Assembly: GCA_900548535.1 (NCBI GenBank)
Contig: URLG01000002.1
Location: 1 to 64,000 of the forward strand
DNA: 64,000 nucleotides
Origin: Candidatus Segatella intestinihominis
Lineage (GTDB): Bacteria; Bacteroidota; Bacteroidia; Bacteroidales; Bacteroidaceae
Direction: 5' to 3'
Under the pieces are notes generated by a model that saw nothing but the letters and a program-made list of their open reading frames with translations, did not search any database and was not told the DNA's origin. A program made the position numbers and the translations under genes. Shown here piece by piece: positions 49,281 through 59,133 of this stretch. The stretch's first letter is position 1. Every line of letters begins with the position of its first letter.

Positions 49281-51305
49281 ATGATAATTATGAAGAAGAT
49301 ATACTTTACACTCTTCGCCTTACTGGCAAGCATCAATATGTTTGCACAAGGTTGGCCTGTTAACTACAGTGGCGTCATGCTGCAAGGATTCTCATGGGAT
49401 TCTTACGATTACTCACAATGGAACGTCCTGGAGAAGCAAGCTGATGACATGAAAGGATTCATCGACCTAGTATGGCTTCCACAAAGCGGAAAATGTATCG
49501 AAACCACACAGGTGATGGGCTATAAGCCATATTATTATTTCAACCAGAACTCCTCATTTGGAACTGAGGCTGAACTCAGAAACCTGATTGCCAAGTTTAG
49601 AGCCGCTGGTATAGGCGCAATAGCAGATGTTGTGGTCAACCACCGCAATACAGACGGCTGGTTCACCTTCCCGGCAGAAACCTACAAGGGAGTGACCTAC
49701 CAGATGTTGTCTACCGACATCTGCAAGAATGATGATGGTGAAAGTACGGCAACACAGGCAAAAAAAGACGGGGTTAGCCTCAGCAATAACTATGATGAGG
49801 GAACCGACTTTGGAGGATGCCGTGATATTGACCATAAGAGCGAGAACGTGCAGAAGATTATCAAGGCATATCTGAAATTCCTGAAGGAGGATATGGGATA
49901 TACCGGTTTCCGCTACGATATGGTAAAGGGTTTCAGCGGTACTCACGTGGCTGACTACAATGATGCAACAGGTATAGAATACTCGGTAGGTGAATATTGG
50001 GATAGCAACGAGAAGATAGAATCTTGGATTAACGCTACCCAGAAGAAGAGTGCAGCCTTCGACTTCCAGTTCCGCTACAATGTGCGTGATGCTGTGAATG
50101 GTGCAGCCGACGGAAAGGTAGCCTCCTCTTCTGATTGGAGCAAGCTCAATAGCACCATCAATCTGATGCACGATGCCAACTATCGCCAGTACTCAGTAAC
50201 ATTCGTGGAAAATCACGATATGCAATATCGTTCTGCCTCTGAGCCTCTTGACCCTCTACACAAAGACACCTTGGCTGCCAACGCCTACATGCTTGCCATG
50301 CCGGGCACGCCTTGCATCTTCCAACCACACTGGAGAGCCTACAAGCAAGAGTTGAAGAGCATGATCGAAGCCCGCAAACTTGCAGGCATCACCAACATAA
50401 GCAACTATGTAAACAAGTACTCAAAGAAAACTTGCTTCGCCAATGAAACTACCGGCGACAAGGCTAAGCTCATCGTGGTTGTAGGAAACAACACCAAGGA
50501 ATATACGCCAAGTGCCGACTATGCACAGATTCTCGAAGGATACCACTATCGTTATTATCTTTCTAAATCTGCAGAAACCGCATGGTGCAACATTCCATCA
50601 GGCGAATACGAGGCAGGATTCAAGGCTAAGCTTACGGCTGTCAGTCAGAACAGCAATGCCAAACTGGTATACACCACTGACGGCACAGCCCCTACAGCCA
50701 AGAGCAAGCAGGTGGCTACAGGTAGCACCATCAACATAGATGAGACATGCACCTTGAAGGTTGGCTTGCTCAGCAACGGAACCGTAACAGGTATCCGTAC
50801 CTACAATTATACCATCAAGGCATTCGAGCCATATACCATCACCATATATGCCAATGCTGACCAGGTAACCAACTGGGGTTCAGCCATGTATTTCTACGCA
50901 TGGAATACAAGCGGAGAGCTCACAGAAAAATGGCCAGGTACTGCTGTCACAGCAACCAAGACGCTGAACGGAAAGAAGTGGTACTATATGGACTTCAAGA
51001 TCAAGAGCAAGGATGCCATCGTAAACATCATCTTCAATCAGGGGAAAAACAAGAAGCAGACCGAAGACTTGAAAGCCGTCAACAGCACCAAGTATTATGA
51101 GATTACCCCTAAACAGAATGAGGGCAAATACACCTGCAATGATGTTACCGCCATCTGGGCACCAACAGGCATCACGGGAACCCCAACCATAAGCAATACC
51201 ACAACAGACAATGCATGGTATACACTTAGCGGTATGAAATTGGGTAAGAAACCTGCTGAGAGCGGTGTTTACATCCACCAGGGAAAGAAAGTGATTATCA
51301 GATAA
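49281..51305 (+). CDS. Secreted GH13 alpha-amylase with starch-binding module and sorting tail
   Basis: This 674-residue protein has a signal peptide (ending NMFAQ); the ATG at 49290 (MKKIYF) is an alternative start. The GH13 domain (about 25-400) has ADVVVNHR and catalytic Asp213 (GFRYDMVKG), Glu238 (SVGEYWD) and Asp313 (FVENHDMQ). A beta-sandwich (about 440-525) and a CBM26-like starch-binding module (about 528-630, ITIYANADQVTNWGSAMYFYAW) follow. The tail AWYTLSGMKLGKKPAESGVYI resembles type IX-like surface sorting ends of Prevotella. It probably makes the first cut in starch at the cell surface, the role of SusG. It is expressed from its own LacI-operator promoter. Confidence 0.9.
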   Translation: MIIMKKIYFTLFALLASINMFAQGWPVNYSGVMLQGFSWDSYDYSQWNVLEKQADDMKGFIDLVWLPQSGKCIETTQVMGYKPYYYFNQNSSFGTEAELRNLIAKFRAAGIGAIADVVVNHRNTDGWFTFPAETYKGVTYQMLSTDICKNDDGESTATQAKKDGVSLSNNYDEGTDFGGCRDIDHKSENVQKIIKAYLKFLKEDMGYTGFRYDMVKGFSGTHVADYNDATGIEYSVGEYWDSNEKIESWINATQKKSAAFDFQFRYNVRDAVNGAADGKVASSSDWSKLNSTINLMHDANYRQYSVTFVENHDMQYRSASEPLDPLHKDTLAANAYMLAMPGTPCIFQPHWRAYKQELKSMIEARKLAGITNISNYVNKYSKKTCFANETTGDKAKLIVVVGNNTKEYTPSADYAQILEGYHYRYYLSKSAETAWCNIPSGEYEAGFKAKLTAVSQNSNAKLVYTTDGTAPTAKSKQVATGSTINIDETCTLKVGLLSNGTVTGIRTYNYTIKAFEPYTITIYANADQVTNWGSAMYFYAWNTSGELTEKWPGTAVTATKTLNGKKWYYMDFKIKSKDAIVNIIFNQGKNKKQTEDLKAVNSTKYYEITPKQNEGKYTCNDVTAIWAPTGITGTPTISNTTTDNAWYTLSGMKLGKKPAESGVYIHQGKKVIIR

Positions 51306-51422
51306 GAATACGAAAATAGAGAATAGTTTAAAGATTTTATGTTCTTAGGTTTAGGTTTAAGTTTGTTTTAAATGTACTTTTAGTACATACAAGGTAACAA
51401 GTTAGTAGTTTTAGGTAAAGAC

Positions 51423-51466
51423 AAAAGAGGTATACCCAAGATTCGTCTTCGGGATATACCTCTTTT
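51423..51466. terminator. Bidirectional terminator between the amylase and nadK
   Basis: AAAAGAGGTATACCC (51423-51437) pairs with GGGATATACCTCTTTT (51451-51466) with one bulge, flanked by A and T tracts. It serves the plus-strand amylase and the minus-strand nadK. Confidence 0.8.
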
Positions 51467-51517
51467 CTTATTCTACTTATCTTCTTATTCTACTTATCTT
51501 CTTATTCTACTTATCTT
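51467..51517. repeat. 17-bp tandem repeat (three copies) at the nadK 3' end
   Basis: CTTATTCTACTTATCTT occurs at 51467-51483, 51484-51500 and 51501-51517 without a mismatch. The third copy contains the nadK stop codon (51511-51513), so the repeat grew from the end of the gene. Confidence 0.85.
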
Positions 51518-52401
51518 TCGCGCTGGTCAGCACCCCACATCAGTTTTTCTCTCAAGGTAGAGAAATAACGCTGGTTGCGCTGCTTCACAATCTTGATGCT
51601 ATGAGGAGCCTTTCGGATGATAAGGCGGGTTTCCTCCGTCATACGCTCACTACGACCATCGATGGCTACCAGATAGTTGTGGCTGCGACTCTCGATATCG
51701 AGCGTGATGACAGCCGTATCGTTGATGACGATAGGACGGATGTTCAGACTGTGAGGAGCCACCGGAGTAAGACAGATGCTACCACTCTGCGGAATGATGA
51801 TAGGTCCGCCATTCGAAAGATTGTATGCCGTAGAACCGGTTGGCGTAGTAACAATCAGACCATCCGCCTGATAAGTGACGAGGAATTCGCCATCTACCTG
51901 CGTACGTATGGAAATCATCGAAGCATCATCACGCTTCAGCACGGCAATATCGTTGAGGGCGAACGGATTGCCAGCCAGAACGCCCCCTTCAGCCTCAACC
52001 TGAATCACCGCATGCTCCTCTATCAGGCATTCACCTGCATAAAGACTGTCCAGAGCCGTCTCAATCTCGCTAGGCAGCACATCAGCAAGGAAGCCCAACC
52101 GGCCCATATTCACACCGATGATAGGCGTACCCTTGGCTCCCACCCGGCTCGCCGCCTTCAGGAAGGTACCGTCACCACCCATAGAGATGACATAATCCAC
52201 ATCAAAGTTGTAATCCTCGAACACCCCAGCCGCCTTCACATCGAGTTGCTGGTCTCGGGTAAGAAACTCATAATAAGCATTCTCCACATAAACTTCAGCC
52301 TCTTTCTTATCGAGATAAGAGAGGATGGTTTCGATGGAAGCCGACTTCTTTGCCTGGTATTCATTGCCAAATATGGCAAATTTTAAATGTTGTTGTGCCA
52401 T
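51511..52401 (-). CDS. nadK: NAD kinase
   Basis: This 296-residue cytoplasmic enzyme phosphorylates NAD to NADP. It shows the family motifs GGDGTFLKAA, GVNMGRLGFLAD, NDIAVLKRD and TPTGSTAYNLSNGGPII. The length is normal. It is transcribed leftward from a divergent promoter region; a -7 element (TAATTTTG) lies at 52488-52495. Its stop codon lies inside the third unit of a 17-bp tandem repeat. Confidence 0.96.
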   Translation of the reverse strand: MAQQHLKFAIFGNEYQAKKSASIETILSYLDKKEAEVYVENAYYEFLTRDQQLDVKAAGVFEDYNFDVDYVISMGGDGTFLKAASRVGAKGTPIIGVNMGRLGFLADVLPSEIETALDSLYAGECLIEEHAVIQVEAEGGVLAGNPFALNDIAVLKRDDASMISIRTQVDGEFLVTYQADGLIVTTPTGSTAYNLSNGGPIIIPQSGSICLTPVAPHSLNIRPIVINDTAVITLDIESRSHNYLVAIDGRSERMTEETRLIIRKAPHSIKIVKQRNQRYFSTLREKLMWGADQRER

Positions 52402-52535
52402 TTATTTTGCAGTTTCAATAATTATTCTTACTTTTGCAAAAGGAAATCCATCTCTATATAATAAGGTGGAACATTCCTTCACGATTGCAAAATTACGAAT
52501 ATTAATTGAATAATACGACAAAAAACAAATAAATT
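52402..52535. promoter_or_regulatory. Divergent promoters for nadK and the DJ-1 gene
   Basis: TACTTTTG on the plus strand (52429-52436) faces TAATTTTG on the minus strand (52488-52495). The two predicted transcripts overlap by tens of bases, so the promoters may interfere. Confidence 0.5.
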
Positions 52536-53108
52536 ATGGCAAAAGTATATGAATTTCTTGCCAACGGCTTCGAGGAAATCGAGGGATTGGCACCAGTAGA
52601 CATCCTCCGCAGAGGTGGTGTAGACATCAAAACCGTAGGCATCACGGGCAGTGAATGGGTAGAGACATCACATGGCATCACCATCAAGGCAGACCTCCAG
52701 TTTGAGAACGTAGAGAGCTTTGAGGATGCAGATATGCTCCTCCTGCCAGGCGGTCTGCCAGGCAGCACCAACCTCAATGAGCACGAGGGTGTGCGCCAGG
52801 CTCTCATCGCCCAGCACAAGGCAGGCAAACGTGTGGGTGCCATCTGCGCCGCACCAATGGTATTGGCTAGCACAGGCATCTTGGACGGCAAGAAAGCAAC
52901 CTGCTCACCAGGCTTCGAGCGTTACTTCGGCGAGAGCACCGAGTACACAGGCGAACTCTTCCAGGAGGATGGCAATGTGATCACAGGCGAAGGTCCAGCC
53001 GCAACCCTTCCTTATGCATACCAGATATTGAGCTATTTCGTAGGCAAGGAGGAAGTGGCAAAATTGCAAAAGGGTATGCAGTATGCCCACCTCATGGCAA
53101 GTAAGTAA
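52536..53108 (+). CDS. DJ-1/PfpI family protein (ThiJ-like)
   Basis: This 190-residue protein of the DJ-1/ThiJ/PfpI superfamily has the nucleophile cysteine in VGAICAAPM and an upstream glutamate (FEEIEGL). The segments DMLLLPGGLPGS and TCSPGFERYF complete the fold. Family members act as deglycase or chaperone-like stress proteins; the exact substrate here is unknown. It is followed 36 nt later by ispD, probably in one transcript. Confidence 0.9.
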   Translation: MAKVYEFLANGFEEIEGLAPVDILRRGGVDIKTVGITGSEWVETSHGITIKADLQFENVESFEDADMLLLPGGLPGSTNLNEHEGVRQALIAQHKAGKRVGAICAAPMVLASTGILDGKKATCSPGFERYFGESTEYTGELFQEDGNVITGEGPAATLPYAYQILSYFVGKEEVAKLQKGMQYAHLMASK

Positions 53109-53144
53109 TTCATAATTATTAATTCTAAATTATAAATTAGAACC

Positions 53145-53816
53145 ATGGATTACGTAATCATAGTAGCCGGAGGCAAGGGCCTCCGCATGGGCAGCGAGAT
53201 ACCCAAGCAGTTTCTCCCTATCGCAGGCAAGCCTATCCTGATGCGCACCATCGAGCGATTCCATGAGTATGATGAGAACCTCAACATCATCTTGGTGTTG
53301 CCAGAGAGCCAGCAGCAGTACTGGCACCAGCTCTGCGAGCAGCATCATTTCGACATCAAGCACCAGATAGCCAATGGTGGCGATACCCGTTTCCAATCAT
53401 CCAAGAACGGCCTTGCCTTGATTCCAGATGATGAGGATGGCGTAGTGGGCATTCACGATGGCGTACGCCCATTCGTTTCCACCGAGGTCATCTCAGAGTG
53501 TTACGAGACGGCTCGTGAGGAATATGCCGCCCTGCCAGTATACGCCGTAACCGATACTTTGCGTTATATCGACAAGCGTGGCGGTGGCAAGAATGTGATG
53601 CGCGACGATTATCGCATCGTGCAGACTCCGCAGACCTTCGACATCAGCCTAGCCAAACAAGCCTTCAACCAGGGTTACAAGGAGCAGTTTACCGACGATG
53701 CCTCTGTGATAGAGAGCTTAGGTTGCCAAGTGGCAATGGTAGAGGGCAATCGAGAGAACATCAAGATTACCACACCATTCGACATCAAAGTGGCTGAAGC
53801 ATTATTGGCAGAATAA
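53145..53816 (+). CDS. ispD: 2-C-methyl-D-erythritol 4-phosphate cytidylyltransferase
   Basis: This 223-residue enzyme of the MEP isoprenoid pathway transfers CMP to methylerythritol phosphate. The nucleotide-binding segment [20 protein letters not shown] is intact, with HDGVRPFVS, the VTDTLR region and QTPQTFD. A second pathway gene, dxr, is at 59134. It is followed by a hairpin terminator. Confidence 0.95.
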   Translation: MDYVIIVAGGKGLRMGSEIPKQFLPIAGKPILMRTIERFHEYDENLNIILVLPESQQQYWHQLCEQHHFDIKHQIANGGDTRFQSSKNGLALIPDDEDGVVGIHDGVRPFVSTEVISECYETAREEYAALPVYAVTDTLRYIDKRGGGKNVMRDDYRIVQTPQTFDISLAKQAFNQGYKEQFTDDASVIESLGCQVAMVEGNRENIKITTPFDIKVAEALLAE

Positions 53817-53849
53817 GAAACTTGTAGATAATGTAGAAGTTTAGATAAA

Positions 53850-53900
53850 AAAACAAGGAGATAATCGCCATCAACGGCGCCTATCTCCTTTTTTAATTGC
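53850..53900 (+). terminator. Terminator after ispD
   Basis: AAGGAGATA...GGCG pairs with CGCC...TATCTCCTT, with TTTTTT following on the plus strand and an A tract on the other side, so it can also end the M23 peptidase transcript. Confidence 0.8.
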
Positions 53901-53936
53901 TTATGGAAACATATTTGTTAAAACTAACTTTCTAAA

Positions 53937-54884
53937 TTAAGAGTAGCGGATGATTTGTCCTGGATTCAACTTCTTATCCTTGCGATAACCATTGAGACGA
54001 CAAATCTGCTCTACTGTTACACCACGCTTCTCTGCAATAGAATTGAGCGTTTCACCAGCCTTAACCTTATGATAAAGCTTTTCGCCTGATGGGCTAGCTT
54101 TATATCTGCCAACCTCGCCACCATTCACTTGCTCACGAGTATAGCCGCCATTGCCCACCTTACCACGGGCTGCATTAGCCTCAGCATACTCACTTTCATA
54201 AGTGTCGCGATTGAAATTATAGAAATCGCCTGTAACATCCTGATTGCGGAAATCAAAGAACAAGGCAGGATTCAAAGCCACACCACAGAGACGAGTTTCA
54301 AAGTGGAGGTGAGAACCTGTGCTTCGGCCGGTGTTGCCACCCAATCCGATAACATCACCAGCCTTTACTTCCTCGTTCTCAGAAACTAGCTGCTTAGACA
54401 AGTGACCATAGATGGTCTCCAATCCATTATTGTGACGAATCACGATGTACTTACCGTAACCACCACCTTCATATCTTACGATGCGAACTTTGCCAGAGAA
54501 GGCTGCGCGGATTGAGTCGCCAATATAAACCTTGATGTCCATACCTTTATGTTGGCGGCCAAAGCTAGCACGATAACCGAAGTTACTTGTGACAACGCGA
54601 CTAGGAGTTGGCATGCAGAAATGACGGAGGTCGATGCGGAAGTGCTCAGGCAATGAAGTTGCCTTATGTGCATACTTGTTGGAGAAATCCTCATACAGCT
54701 CTGCCGATGGGTTCTCTCTATCCTCTATCAATCGATAATGCGACACTGCGAGTGTGTCAAGCGATTTCATGCGATGGTCTACTGGTGCCTGTCTTGCCAA
54801 CAAGTCCTGACCACAAACGGGTACAGCTGTTAGCGCCAACAACGCCAAGGCCGAAATCTTCTTCATGTTAATTTTAAAGTTCAT
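53937..54884 (-). CDS. M23 family metallopeptidase with LysM domain
   Basis: This 315-residue exported protein has a signal peptide (ISALALLALTAVPVCGQ), a peptidase M23 domain (about 90-215) with GYRASFGRQHKGMDI and TGRSTGSHLHFETR, and a C-terminal LysM repeat (about 265-313: YHKVKAGETLNSIAEKRGVTVEQICRLNG). These proteins cut peptide cross-links of peptidoglycan or activate other hydrolases. The start may be 54884 or the ATG at 54866 (MKKISAL). A -7 element (TATATTTG) stands at 55016-55023. Confidence 0.92.
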   Translation of the reverse strand: MNFKINMKKISALALLALTAVPVCGQDLLARQAPVDHRMKSLDTLAVSHYRLIEDRENPSAELYEDFSNKYAHKATSLPEHFRIDLRHFCMPTPSRVVTSNFGYRASFGRQHKGMDIKVYIGDSIRAAFSGKVRIVRYEGGGYGKYIVIRHNNGLETIYGHLSKQLVSENEEVKAGDVIGLGGNTGRSTGSHLHFETRLCGVALNPALFFDFRNQDVTGDFYNFNRDTYESEYAEANAARGKVGNGGYTREQVNGGEVGRYKASPSGEKLYHKVKAGETLNSIAEKRGVTVEQICRLNGYRKDKKLNPGQIIRYS

Positions 54885-55015
54885 ACTACTTTTTCTAATT
54901 CTTCTTTTTTAGGTCCAACATTTCTTTTGTCAATAAGAGCAGAATAATAAGTGAAATTCCGCAATAAACCGCTAAAGCAAATGCCTTAATATGCAGTTTT
55001 GTTATATAGACGTTG

Positions 55016-55023
55016 CAAATATA
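55016..55023 (-). promoter_or_regulatory. -7 element TATATTTG upstream of the M23 gene
   Basis: The minus strand reads TATATTTG in the 266-bp gap between the M23 gene and the small hypothetical gene; nothing else was found in that gap. Confidence 0.5.
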
Positions 55024-55150
55024 ACAAAAATAATTCAAATAGCCAAGGCTGTTAACGCCAACTGGCGCATATTTAACGTGAATACCCCGTTTTTAACTTT
55101 TGTTACGATTCTAAGGCCTAATAGATTGAGTTGTAATGAGTTTCTATCTT

Positions 55151-55489
55151 TTATTTCCGATTTTGTAGCATTCTGAGCAAAACTACAGCCGGTGAATGTC
55201 CCATAAAGATATATTTCTTCACTTCGGGGCTTGTAAATCTCAGGCATTTCTGATAGGCAGTATAGAGTTGTTCTAGATTAATGGTAAACTCCTTGCCCGA
55301 GGCTTCGCGAATACCAATAATCATTCTTGCTGTTACGTGAAGTTTTACATATTTGATGCCTTTCACGCTCTCTATCTCTTGCAATCCCATCAAGAATTTC
55401 CTCATCTCATCCATCGTCAATGCAGGACGAGGCTCATATATGGCAGGCTTACGCCTACGGTCTATCTTCTCTTCACTCATCTGTTCCAT
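55151..55489 (-). CDS. Small hypothetical protein downstream of recG
   Basis: This 112-residue cytoplasmic protein of no recognised family has an acidic/basic N terminus (EEKIDRRRKP), a helix (MDEMRKFLMGLQEIE), a strand segment (IKYVKLHVTARMIIGI) and a helical C terminus (SPAVVLLRMLQNRK). It begins 46 nt after the recG stop on the same strand and is probably cotranscribed. The balanced amino-acid pattern argues against a chance frame. The ATG at 55480 is an alternative start. Confidence 0.65.
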   Translation of the reverse strand: MEQMSEEKIDRRRKPAIYEPRPALTMDEMRKFLMGLQEIESVKGIKYVKLHVTARMIIGIREASGKEFTINLEQLYTAYQKCLRFTSPEVKKYIFMGHSPAVVLLRMLQNRK

Positions 55490-55535
55490 TAACTATCAAA
55501 TTTCTTCATTAACAATAACTATCCTATTCTCTCCC

Positions 55536-57632
55536 TTAACTGATTGCCGCCCAATTGATGTTGGTTTTCTTCAGTTCACGGAGTCTATTCCAAAGCATGG
55601 CATTCTGCGGAAGATTGCATTGTGGATCGTTATCAATAATAGCCTGTGCCTCTGTGCGTGCCAGTTGCACCAACTGTCCATCTCTTGCAATATTGGCTAT
55701 TTTCAAGTCAAAAGCCATACCGCTCTGTTGGGTTCCCTCCAAGTCGCCAGGACCTCTTAACTTTAAGTCTGCCTCAGCTATGCGGAATCCATCATTGGTA
55801 TCACACATGATATCAATGCGTTTGCGTGTTTCCTCCGACAACTTATAGTTGGTTACCAAGATGCAATAGCTCTGGTCGCAGCCACGTCCCACTCTACCTC
55901 TGAGCTGATGTAACTGAGAGAGACCAAAGCGCTGTGCGTCCAGTATCACCATCACCGAGGCATTGGGCACATTTACACCAACCTCTATCACGGTGGTGGC
56001 TACAAGTATCTGGGTTTCTCCCTTTACGAAGTGCTCCATCTCTTCTTCCTTCTCTGCCGATTTCATCTTGCCGTGTATCTTGCTCAGCTTGAATTCCGGG
56101 AAAGCCTGCTTGAGCGTCTCAAACCCTTCCTCCAGATTTTTGAGGTCCATCTTCTCACTCTCCTTGATGAGCGGGAATACAATGTATACCTGTCTGCCCA
56201 GATTGATCTGGCGTCGAATGCTCTGGTAGAGGCTCGTAATCTGCGTATCAAACTTATGCAGGGTCTGTATCGGCTTTCTGCCAGGAGGCAACTCATCTAT
56301 CACGCTCACGTCCAAGTCGCCATAGATGGTCATTGCCAAGGTACGGGGGATAGGCGTAGCCGTCATGACCAATACATGCGGGGGATTCTCGCTTTTGTTC
56401 CAAAGTTTGGCACGCTGTGCCACTCCAAAACGATGTTGCTCGTCGATGACGGCAATACCCAAACGAGAAAATACAACAGGATCTTCCAATATGGCATGAG
56501 TGCCCACGAGTATCTGAATGTCACCAGTAGCCAAGTCTGCTAAGATCTTCTCTCGTTTCTTGCCTTTCACGATTCCCGTGAGCAATTCCACACGAATGTC
56601 CATTCCCTTCAGGAAGTCACGAATGGTTTGCAAATGTTGCTCGGCTAGGATCTCCGTAGGTGCCATCAAGCACGCCTGGTATCCATTGTCCAAGGCTATC
56701 AGCATCGACATCAGGGCCACTAGCGTCTTGCCAGAGCCCACATCTCCCTGCAATAAGCGATTCATCTGCCTGCCACTACACATATCATTACGTATCTCAT
56801 GCATCACTCTTTTCTGTGCCCCCGTCAGTTCGAAAGGCAGATTGTGAGCATAGAATCCATTGAAGATGTCGCCGATGCGATTGAAGATATAGCCACGATA
56901 CTTACGACGCTGATCGCTCGCGTACCTTAATATATTAAGTTGCACATAGAATAGCTCCTCAAACTTAAGGCGCACCTGTGCCTTCTGCATCTCCTGATGG
57001 GAATGCGGATAATGGATGAAACGAAAAGCGGCATCTCGGGAAATGAGATGCAAGCGATTTATGATGAAATCGGGAAGTGTTTCAGGCAATGGCGGCAGGA
57101 TGCCCACCAATGTCTTTGTGATTTTTTCTATAGTACGAGAACTGAAGCCATACTTCTTCATCTTCTCGGTGGTTCCATAATAAGGTTGCATGCCCATCTG
57201 GGAAAGTTCCAGATTGCTGGCATCGTCAAGGTCGGGATGGGCAAACTGAAATCTACCATTAAAGATGGCAGGCTTGCCGAAAACGATATATTCCGTACCC
57301 ACCTTGTAAGTCTTCATGACATACTGTGAGCTACGAAACCACACCAAGTCTACCACACCAAAGCCATCAGAGAAATGAGCCACCAATCGCTTGTTACGTT
57401 TTCCCGTATCAAACTCCTCGTAGCTCAGTATCTTACCCTTGATTTGCACAAAAGGCATATCCTGGGTCAACTCGCTGATATGAAATATCTTGGTGCGGTC
57501 TACATATTTATATGGATAGTATTCCAGCAAGTCACCATACGAGGCGATGCCGAGCTCCCTGCTCAGTATCTCCTTTTTCTTAGGCCCCACACCTGGTAGG
57601 TACATGATGTCTTGATCTAGAATACTACTCAT
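55536..57632 (-). CDS. recG: ATP-dependent DNA helicase RecG
   Basis: This 698-residue branch-migration helicase acts on stalled replication forks and recombination intermediates. It has an N-terminal wedge with YLPGVGPKKKEIL and an OB-fold. Helicase motifs are Walker A LLQGDVGSGKT, MAPTEILAEQH, DEQHRFG, MTATPIPRTLA, then VIEVGVNVPNA and QLRGRVGRG. The length is normal for the family. It lies 18 nt after rseP, in a run of minus-strand housekeeping genes. Confidence 0.96.
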   Translation of the reverse strand: MSSILDQDIMYLPGVGPKKKEILSRELGIASYGDLLEYYPYKYVDRTKIFHISELTQDMPFVQIKGKILSYEEFDTGKRNKRLVAHFSDGFGVVDLVWFRSSQYVMKTYKVGTEYIVFGKPAIFNGRFQFAHPDLDDASNLELSQMGMQPYYGTTEKMKKYGFSSRTIEKITKTLVGILPPLPETLPDFIINRLHLISRDAAFRFIHYPHSHQEMQKAQVRLKFEELFYVQLNILRYASDQRRKYRGYIFNRIGDIFNGFYAHNLPFELTGAQKRVMHEIRNDMCSGRQMNRLLQGDVGSGKTLVALMSMLIALDNGYQACLMAPTEILAEQHLQTIRDFLKGMDIRVELLTGIVKGKKREKILADLATGDIQILVGTHAILEDPVVFSRLGIAVIDEQHRFGVAQRAKLWNKSENPPHVLVMTATPIPRTLAMTIYGDLDVSVIDELPPGRKPIQTLHKFDTQITSLYQSIRRQINLGRQVYIVFPLIKESEKMDLKNLEEGFETLKQAFPEFKLSKIHGKMKSAEKEEEMEHFVKGETQILVATTVIEVGVNVPNASVMVILDAQRFGLSQLHQLRGRVGRGCDQSYCILVTNYKLSEETRKRIDIMCDTNDGFRIAEADLKLRGPGDLEGTQQSGMAFDLKIANIARDGQLVQLARTEAQAIIDNDPQCNLPQNAMLWNRLRELKKTNINWAAIS

Positions 57633-57650
57633 ATATACTATTTTAATTAA

Positions 57651-59033
57651 TTACATGATTCCAAAGAATCGCAACACATCATTCAAGTTGGCTACCACCA
57701 ACAAGATGATGAGCAGACCGAAGCCTACATACTCAGCACGTTCCAAGAACTTATCGCCTGGCTTGCGACCCGTAATCATCTCATAGAGGAGGAAGAATAC
57801 GTGTCCACCATCCAACGCAGGGATAGGCAGGATGTTCATGAAGGCAAGGATGATGCTCAAGAAAGCAGTCATCAACCAGAAGGCATGCCAATCCCAAACC
57901 GATGGGAAGAGACTACCCAAGGCGCCGAAACCACCCAGGCTCTTAGCACCTTCCTTGGTGAAGACATACTTCATATCGCCCACATAGCCCGACAAAACCT
58001 TCCAACCATACTTGATGCCGGCAGGGAAACTCTCCAAGAAGCCATAGCTCTTATGCGTTACCTTATAGTCGAGCATCACTGGGTGATTGTAGAAGCCAAA
58101 CTTCACGCCTTCCTCGGTAGACTGCAACTGCACCTCTCTCTGCACGGTATCGCCAGCAGCCTTGAGATAAACAACATCAGCAGTCAAAGCCTTCACACTA
58201 TCATTGTGAGAGGTAGCAGCAGAGAGCACATCATCCACACGTCCCAACTCCAACTGGAAATCATTGAAGGAATCGAGTTTCTTGCCATTCACAGAAAGAA
58301 TCTTATCGCCCTTAGCCAAGCCCAAAGCACTGGCTGGAGAATCCTTCATCACACTGTCTATCTGCAATGGGATATACATCTCCACGAAGCGAGGACTGTC
58401 CTTGATCATGCTGAGCATATCAAGATCGCCTGGCAATGAGAGACTCATTGGCTTGCCCTGACGGATGATGTCTACACGAGTGGCGGTAGAGAGATCACGA
58501 TACATATCACCATCGAAGGTCTTGAATGGTCCAAACTCTGTGCCCACCAAGATGTCATGGTCATGGAAACCGAGAGCCTTAGCCTCAGTATTAAACTTCA
58601 TGCCCTGAGTCATATCCTTGGTAGACACATAATCATCGCCCCAATGGAAAAGAATCATGGAATAGATGAAGAGAGCCAACACAAAGTTGACCAACACACC
58701 ACCCACCATGATGAGCAAACGCTGCCAAGCTGGTTTGCTACGGAACTCGTAAGGCTGTTCTGGCTGTTTCATCTGTTCGGTATCGAAGCTCTCGTCTATC
58801 ATACCCGAAATCTTACAATATCCTCCGAGAGGCAACCATCCCAAACCGTATGTAGTGTCCGAATTCTTTGGTTTGAACTCAAAGAGATGGAACCAAGGGT
58901 CAAAGAACAGATAGAACTTCTCCACTCTTACGCCGAAGAGCTTGGAGAAGAAGAAGTGTCCGCCCTCATGGAGCAGCACCAAGATGGAAAGCGACAACAT
59001 CAACTGAAGCGCTTTGATCAAAAATACTTCCAT
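57651..59033 (-). CDS. rseP: RIP zinc metalloprotease (RseP/site-2 protease family)
   Basis: This 460-residue inner-membrane protease has the HExxH motif in LLHEGGHFFFSKLFG near residue 22, a central PDZ-like region (about 215-260: SALGLAKGDKILSVNGKKL) and the second zinc site in the C-terminal helices (NILPIPALDGGH). It cleaves membrane-bound regulators such as anti-sigma factors. Its place next to dxr is common in bacteria. Normal length; no defect is visible. Confidence 0.95.
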   Translation of the reverse strand: MEVFLIKALQLMLSLSILVLLHEGGHFFFSKLFGVRVEKFYLFFDPWFHLFEFKPKNSDTTYGLGWLPLGGYCKISGMIDESFDTEQMKQPEQPYEFRSKPAWQRLLIMVGGVLVNFVLALFIYSMILFHWGDDYVSTKDMTQGMKFNTEAKALGFHDHDILVGTEFGPFKTFDGDMYRDLSTATRVDIIRQGKPMSLSLPGDLDMLSMIKDSPRFVEMYIPLQIDSVMKDSPASALGLAKGDKILSVNGKKLDSFNDFQLELGRVDDVLSAATSHNDSVKALTADVVYLKAAGDTVQREVQLQSTEEGVKFGFYNHPVMLDYKVTHKSYGFLESFPAGIKYGWKVLSGYVGDMKYVFTKEGAKSLGGFGALGSLFPSVWDWHAFWLMTAFLSIILAFMNILPIPALDGGHVFFLLYEMITGRKPGDKFLERAEYVGFGLLIILLVVANLNDVLRFFGIM

Positions 59034-59040
59034 TATTGTT

Positions 59041-59066
59041 TTGAAATTTGAAATTTGAAATTTGAA
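59041..59066. repeat. 7-bp tandem repeat between rseP and dxr
   Basis: TTGAAAT is repeated about 3.7 times directly upstream of the rseP start. It is followed by an AT-rich filler (TTAATTATTAATTC) also seen before ispD near 53115. It is likely slippage-prone. Confidence 0.6.
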
Positions 59067-59133
59067 CTTTATGATTAGTTATGCCTATCATTTTCGTTCT
59101 CTGTTTCTATTCTTAATTATTAATTCTAAATTC

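Noticed and set aside
51345..51365. Telomere-like TTAGGTTTAGG motif
   Set aside because: Only two units in an AT-rich intergenic spacer; chance similarity.
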